A stretch of DNA of 10,582 nt, taken from contig JAKDNQ010000062.1 in the NCBI GenBank assembly GCA_030456405.1, positions 1 to 10,582 of the forward strand, written 5' to 3'. Source of the DNA: Nitrospira sp. (GTDB lineage: Bacteria; Nitrospirota; Nitrospiria; Nitrospirales; Nitrospiraceae). Each line of letters starts with the position of its first letter. The first letter of the stretch is position 1. Both the position numbers and the translations under genes were made by a program. Below the pieces are notes generated by a model that saw only the letters and a list, made by a program, of their open reading frames with translations, did no database searches and was not told where the DNA came from. Shown in pieces: positions 7,713 to 10,582 of this stretch.

Positions 7713-8416
7713 CCTTGAACTCCGACCGGAACTGGTTTCTTCGTCTTCGATACCGAGGTCGAGAGAGACGACAAGAGCTCAATCGTGACAGAGTCCAAGC
7801 GAAATGCCGTGCTGCGAATTCGAGTCAGGAAGTAATTATAGGCAATCACCGCAGGGATGGCGGCGAACAGACCGGCTGCCGTCGCGATGAGTGCTTCCGC
7901 AACGCCGGGAGCTACGGCAGAAATACTGGCAGTTCCCTGGGTGCCGATCTCCCGAAATGCATCAATGATTCCCATGACGGTACCGAGCAGCCCGACAAAC
8001 GGAGTGATGTTCCCCGTCGTGGCAAGGAACGGAAGATAGCTCTCGAGACGTGAGAGTTGACTCTGCGCGAGATGGGACGCGGCCCGCTCTATCATATGAT
8101 GATCAACTGGTCCAGAACCGCCACCATCTCTCCCCTCGACTCGCCCAGAGCCCACACGCTCCATGACTCCTTCGAATACACAGGCACTGGGGCTCCCTTC
8201 GATTCGTCGAACTTGCCGATACAACTCGTCGAGGCTGTGCGCCTTCACAAGGAGAGCTAAGAATTGCTTGTCCTCCCGGTCTGCCACACGAAACGCCCGC
8301 CATTTTGAGAAAATAATCGCCCAGGAAATGACCGAGAAAATGAATAGGATCACGAGCACAATTTTTGACACCGCGCCAAGCGAGCCCATCACTCCTATAA
8401 GACCCGTTTGAAACAT
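7709..8416 (-). CDS. tolQ: Tol-Pal system proton channel subunit TolQ (ExbB/MotA family)
   Basis: TolQ is the pentameric inner-membrane part of the Tol motor. The 235-residue protein has three membrane segments: about 17-36, about 130-155 and about 170-197. The family signature lies in the second and third: FLATTGNITPFVGLLGTVMGI (130-150, with Thr145) and GVAEALIATAAGLFAAIPAVIAYN (171-194, with Thr179). Thr residues at these positions line the proton path in ExbB/TolQ/MotA proteins. A Gly-rich stretch (about 91-103) lies in the cytoplasmic loop. ATG 8416 is preceded by GGAAAGG about ten bases away. It is the first gene of the cluster, and no ybgC thioesterase gene precedes it, unlike in E. 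coli. It overlaps tolR by 4 bases. Confidence 0.96.
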   Translation of the reverse strand: MFQTGLIGVMGSLGAVSKIVLVILFIFSVISWAIIFSKWRAFRVADREDKQFLALLVKAHSLDELYRQVRRIEGSPSACVFEGVMERVGSGRVEGRDGGGSGPVDHHMIERAASHLAQSQLSRLESYLPFLATTGNITPFVGLLGTVMGIIDAFREIGTQGTASISAVAPGVAEALIATAAGLFAAIPAVIAYNYFLTRIRSTAFRLDSVTIELLSSLSTSVSKTKKPVPVGVQG

Positions 8417-8579
8417 GCAGCGATAACCTTTCCAAAGTCTAGCAGACTACTAACATGTCGCCCTGCTTACCAACTCCACCACAACCGGCCATACCAACAC
8501 ATACGGCACGCAGTCTCACCGCGACCTTCATGAGATGGATTTTCTTAGTCCTGCGTGGTGCACTTTAGTGATTCCACTC

Positions 8580-8607
8580 ATGCGACCGCGAAATTTCGGC
8601 ATGTCAA
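8580..8607 (-). promoter_or_regulatory. Candidate promoter for the tol operon
   Basis: On the minus strand a perfect -35 hexamer TTGACA (8607-8602) is followed after 16 bases by TCGCAT, which matches the -10 consensus only at three of six positions. The spacer contains the 10-base palindrome CGAAATTTCG (8589-8598). It lies in the 263-base gap between tRNA-Asp and tolQ, about 160 bases before the tolQ start, and is the best -35 in that gap. The weak -10 keeps confidence low. Nothing else recognisable was seen in this gap, including no clear terminator after tRNA-Asp. Confidence 0.3.
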
Positions 8608-8679
8608 CAGCGTTGTTCTGCAGCCTGCGAGGAAGCACTCACCGCTCCACCTACGGAGTCACGCGCACACAGGAGAAAA

Positions 8680-8756
8680 TGGCGGGGCCGACGGGATTTG
8701 AACCCGCGACCTCCAGATTGACAATCTGGCGTCCTAACCAGCTGAACGACGGCCCC
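8680..8756 (-). tRNA. tRNA-Asp (GTC)
   Basis: The minus strand folds as a complete tRNA. The acceptor stem pairs GGGGCCG (8756-8750) with CGGCCCC (8690-8684). The D arm is GTTC/GGAC, the anticodon stem CCAGA/TCTGG has loop TTGTCAA (anticodon GTC, reading Asp codons), and the T arm has loop TTCAAAT. The discriminator base is G (8683), as expected for Asp. The CCA end is encoded (8682-8680). It sits 122 bases downstream of tRNA-Val and could share its transcript. Confidence 0.97.
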
Positions 8757-8794
8757 TTAAAACTCTACGTATAGCGGAAGGCGTAAGGGACAAG

Positions 8795-8823
8795 ACTATA
8801 TCTTGTGGTCAGTCCCATCTAAA
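8795..8823 (-). promoter_or_regulatory. Candidate promoter for tRNA-Asp
   Basis: On the minus strand TTTAGA (8823-8818; four of six -35 matches) is separated by 17 bases from TATAGT (8800-8795; five of six -10 matches). The predicted start near 8788 would leave about 30 bases of leader before tRNA-Asp. It lies in the 122-base spacer between the two tRNAs, so it could give tRNA-Asp its own transcription. An imperfect hairpin (ACAAGA/TCTTGT, 8790-8806) overlaps it. This is only a consensus match. Confidence 0.35.
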
Positions 8824-8878
8824 ATTTCATGATTATTGTTCAATGATCTGTCCTGCTCCCCTTGGCCAGCCTCTGCTC

Positions 8879-8954
8879 TGGTAGGCGGAACAGGGATCGA
8901 ACCTGCGACATCCACCGTGTAAAGGTGGCGCTCTGCCAACTGAGCTATCCGCCC
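8879..8954 (-). tRNA. tRNA-Val (TAC)
   Basis: The minus strand gives a full cloverleaf. The acceptor stem GGGCGGA (8954-8948) pairs with TCCGCCT (8889-8883), with one G-T pair at the end. The D arm is GCTC/GAGC. The anticodon stem CCACC/GGTGG has loop TTTACAC (anticodon TAC, reading Val GTA codons and probably others by wobble). The T arm is GCAGG/CCTGT with loop TTCGATC. The discriminator is A (8882) and CCA is encoded (8881-8879). A strong promoter lies just upstream. Confidence 0.97.
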
Positions 8955-8978
8955 GATTTTCCTAGCAACCTTCGCGGG

Positions 8979-9007
8979 ATGCTACCAACTCCACATTCCC
9001 TTGTCAA
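8979..9007 (-). promoter_or_regulatory. Sigma70-type promoter of tRNA-Val
   Basis: On the minus strand a perfect -35 box TTGACA (9007-9002) is followed after the ideal 17 bases by -10 TAGCAT (8984-8979; four of six). CCCGCG comes directly after the -10 box. Such a GC-rich discriminator is typical of stable-RNA promoters under stringent control, so growth-rate regulation is plausible. The predicted start lies about 20 bases before the mature tRNA-Val. The position, between the xerD stop and the tRNA, fits well. Confidence 0.7.
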
Positions 9008-9074
9008 TCGAATCTCGTACTCTCTTTGCCATTGTCAGCTGTGATGAACGCCGCTCAATAGAATCGCAGCTTCT

Positions 9075-9995
9075 TCAGTTAGGTTTTTGCCTCTGACGCC
9101 GGCCCACCCGAGGAAAATACCGGTCATGCACCCGCTTCAGGCGTCCCCGTTCTATATGCGTGTAGATCTGCGTTGTCGCAATATCCGCATGGCCGAGCAT
9201 GACCTGAACAGACCGAAGATCGGCGCCGCCCTCAAGTAGATGCGTCGCAAACGAATGCCGAAGCATGTGCGGCGAAATGATCTGCCTGATTCCGGCTCGT
9301 CGCGCACGGTGTCGTAGCAACTTCCAAAAGGCTTGCCGTGTCAACGGCCCGCCTCGCCTCGACACAAACAGGTATCGTGACGCCCGTTTTTTGAGCAGCC
9401 GTGGCCGCGCCTCGTTCACATACTGTTCCAACAGCTGCCGAGCCCGTTCACCCATCGGCACGAGGCGCTGCTTCGCGCCCTTGCCCGTGACCCGGAGATA
9501 CCCGACATCGAGATTAACCAACGCCACTTCAGCCATCACCAATTCCGACACGCGAAGCCCCGTCGCGTAGAGCAACTCCAACATCGCACGATCGCGCAGG
9601 TCTTCAGAGGTCGGAACTGCCCCAAGGTCCAACAATGCAGTCACATCCTGCTGCGACAGCGTTTTGGGTAACCGGACGCCGCGTGAGATCGGAACCAATC
9701 CGATGGTCGGGTTCTCTTCGATGATCCGTTCCCGCATCAGAAACTGGAGCCATCCACGAATGGCTGAGAGACAACGTAACGAGGAGGCGCGAGACAACCG
9801 CGCCTCCTGCATGGAACGGAGAAATCCTGTTAACGTTTCTGACGTAAGAGGCCCAACCGGCGCCATGCCGATTCGATGCAGGTAGGAATGAAATTTACTC
9901 AGGTCGCGACGATAGGCTTCGATCGTATTGAGGGAGAGACCGCCCTCCACCCGGAGACGACTCAAATATCGCTCAGCCAGCGGGTGTAATATCAT
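9075..9995 (-). CDS. xerD: Site-specific tyrosine recombinase XerD
   Basis: XerD acts with XerC at dif to resolve chromosome dimers at cell division. The 306-residue protein has the usual length and two domains: an N-terminal core-binding SAM-like domain (about 1-90; LSLNTIEAYRRDL) and a C-terminal catalytic domain (about 110-295). All catalytic residues are present: Arg148 (ATGLRVSEL), Lys172 (GKGAKQRLVP), His243 and Arg246 (HMLRHSFATHLLEGGADLRS), His269 (LGHADIATTQ) and nucleophile Tyr278 (IYTHI). The ending RLKRVHDRYFPR is XerD-like, so I prefer XerD over XerC. ATG 9995 is the only sensible start, with a weak GAGAT site before it. The gene is minus strand, divergent from the TPR gene, and 120 bases upstream of tRNA-Val. 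A tyrosine recombinase beside tRNAs can mark an island, but the full housekeeping sequence and lack of phage genes argue against that here. Confidence 0.94.
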   Translation of the reverse strand: MILHPLAERYLSRLRVEGGLSLNTIEAYRRDLSKFHSYLHRIGMAPVGPLTSETLTGFLRSMQEARLSRASSLRCLSAIRGWLQFLMRERIIEENPTIGLVPISRGVRLPKTLSQQDVTALLDLGAVPTSEDLRDRAMLELLYATGLRVSELVMAEVALVNLDVGYLRVTGKGAKQRLVPMGERARQLLEQYVNEARPRLLKKRASRYLFVSRRGGPLTRQAFWKLLRHRARRAGIRQIISPHMLRHSFATHLLEGGADLRSVQVMLGHADIATTQIYTHIERGRLKRVHDRYFPRVGRRQRQKPN

Positions 9996-10053
9996 CTATC
10001 TCATGATAGCCAATCACTCAGACGAACACAACGAACCCCGGACGGAGTTTACC

Positions 10054-10082
10054 TTGACACCCTACAGGGTTTCCGATAGTAG
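10054..10082 (+). promoter_or_regulatory. Candidate promoter of the plus-strand TPR gene
   Basis: TTGACA (10054-10059), a perfect -35 box, is followed after 17 bases by TAGTAG (10077-10082), which matches the -10 consensus at three of six positions. A predicted start near 10089 would give a leader of about 34 bases, a sensible distance from ATG 10123. The spacer holds the inverted repeat ACCCT-AC-AGGGT (10059-10070), a possible operator. The weak -10 keeps this tentative. Confidence 0.4.
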
Positions 10083-10122
10083 TCACATGCAACTGACATA
10101 GCCGTCAGGCCGCTAGGAGCTC

Positions 10123-10582
10123 ATGACCCGCCCGTTAATATCTCTGTCTGCACATCGTACCTATGCTCTTTCAGCACGCTGGTGCTATGCGCTTGCGCTT
10201 GTCCTGAGCATACTCTGGCCAGTTGATGGGTTCGAGCGCCATTCGCCAGTCTACGCGGAAACGGGGCCCGCGAAGCCGGCAAGCCATCCCACGCTCAACC
10301 AGGCGAAACGTCTGATCGACGCAGGAAAAGTTGAGGAAGCCGTCACCATACTCCGTCGTTTTCAGGCCACCTCTCCAAAGGCCGAGCTGCTCGACGACAC
10401 CTATCTTCTCCTCGGTGCTGCGTTACATGGCGCCAAGCAACATGGAGAGGCGTTAAAATATTTATTGCTGCTGCAAACAGAATTTCCCGACTCGGAGGTC
10501 ACGGATCGGGGCAAGCTGATGCAGGCCCGAGTCCATGCTGCGATGGGCAACCTCGATCTGGCCCTGCCGATTTTGACCGGCC
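10123..10582 (+). CDS. Exported TPR-like protein, function unknown (3' end cut off by window)
   Basis: The frame is open from ATG 10123 through the window edge (153 codons plus one base, no stop). AGGAG lies three bases before the ATG, which is close but usable. The N-terminus is basic, with a hydrophobic run CYALALVLSILW (21-32) and possible signal cleavage after VYA (45). No lipobox Cys follows it. Residues about 56-152 look like helical TPR-type repeats: LNQAKRLIDAGKVEEAVTIL, then YLLLGAALHGAKQHGEALKYL, then RVHAAMGNLDLALPIL, with the typical Gly/Ala and Pro spacing. It is divergent from xerD. The protein is presumably periplasmic or membrane-anchored. It could be the N-terminal part of a larger envelope protein, for example one with a periplasmic-binding or LpoA-like domain, but nothing visible shows this. 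Confidence 0.85.
   Translation, partial: MTRPLISLSAHRTYALSARWCYALALVLSILWPVDGFERHSPVYAETGPAKPASHPTLNQAKRLIDAGKVEEAVTILRRFQATSPKAELLDDTYLLLGAALHGAKQHGEALKYLLLLQTEFPDSEVTDRGKLMQARVHAAMGNLDLALPILTG

Noticed and set aside
8535..8774. Plus-strand open frame containing GPTGFEPATSRLTIW
   Set aside because: This is the well-known false protein that arises from reading through the complement of a tRNA gene (tRNA-Asp here).
8787..8816. Imperfect hairpin between the two tRNAs as a terminator
   Set aside because: The 6-base stem ACAAGA/TCTTGT is weak, the outer GGG/CCC pairing needs a 7-base bulge, and no T run follows on the minus strand.
8862..9044. Plus-strand open frame containing RNRDRTCDIHRVKVALCQLSYPP
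   Set aside because: Also a translation of the reverse complement of a tRNA (tRNA-Val), not a gene.
8680..9995. Tyrosine recombinase next to tRNA genes as a genomic island boundary
   Set aside because: The recombinase is a full-length XerD, both tRNAs are intact, no repeated tRNA 3' fragment was seen, and the neighbours are housekeeping genes.
9996..10122. A dif recombination site near xerD
   Set aside because: I found no 28-base sequence with two partly inverted 11-base arms resembling known dif sites in this intergenic region.

Overview
The window reads as a chromosomal housekeeping region from a Gram-negative, moderately GC-rich bacterium. The Tol-Pal cell-envelope genes show that it has an outer membrane. 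The EGHCDERGT-type Pal, the TonB-like TolA and the mutL linkage made me think of Nitrospirota (a Nitrospira-like organism). That is an impression from protein style and not something the sequence proves. There are no mobile elements, CRISPR arrays or signs of recent transfer.

Layout from right to left, which is the direction of transcription for nearly everything. At the right edge a plus-strand gene, 10123 to beyond the window, encodes an exported TPR-like protein of unknown role. Divergent from it, minus-strand xerD (9995-9075) encodes a tyrosine recombinase for chromosome dimer resolution. Next come tRNA-Val(TAC) and tRNA-Asp(GTC), both minus strand with encoded CCA ends. tRNA-Val has a very good sigma70-type promoter. 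The 658 bases between xerD and tolQ hold only these tRNAs and candidate promoters.

The core is a minus-strand operon from 8416 to beyond the left edge: tolQ, tolR, tolA (TonB-like), tolB, pal, a long coiled-coil CpoB-like lipoprotein, a second conventional CpoB lipoprotein, and mutL. Several junctions are 4-base stop/start overlaps (tolQ/tolR, tolA/tolB, cpoB-like/cpoB), which suggests translational coupling. The other gaps are 28 to 86 bases. TolQ-TolR form the inner-membrane proton-driven motor, TolA transmits energy across the periplasm, and TolB and Pal are the partners at the outer membrane and peptidoglycan. CpoB proteins link this machine to septal peptidoglycan synthesis in E. coli. 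mutL (DNA mismatch repair) appears to be a passenger at the distal end. It lacks only its last residues because the window ends there.

I see no wholly new system. The points most worth a second look are the tandem pair of different CpoB-type lipoproteins, the changed endonuclease motif in MutL (last acidic residue replaced by Gln), the TonB-like TolA, and the three-cysteine Pal domain.
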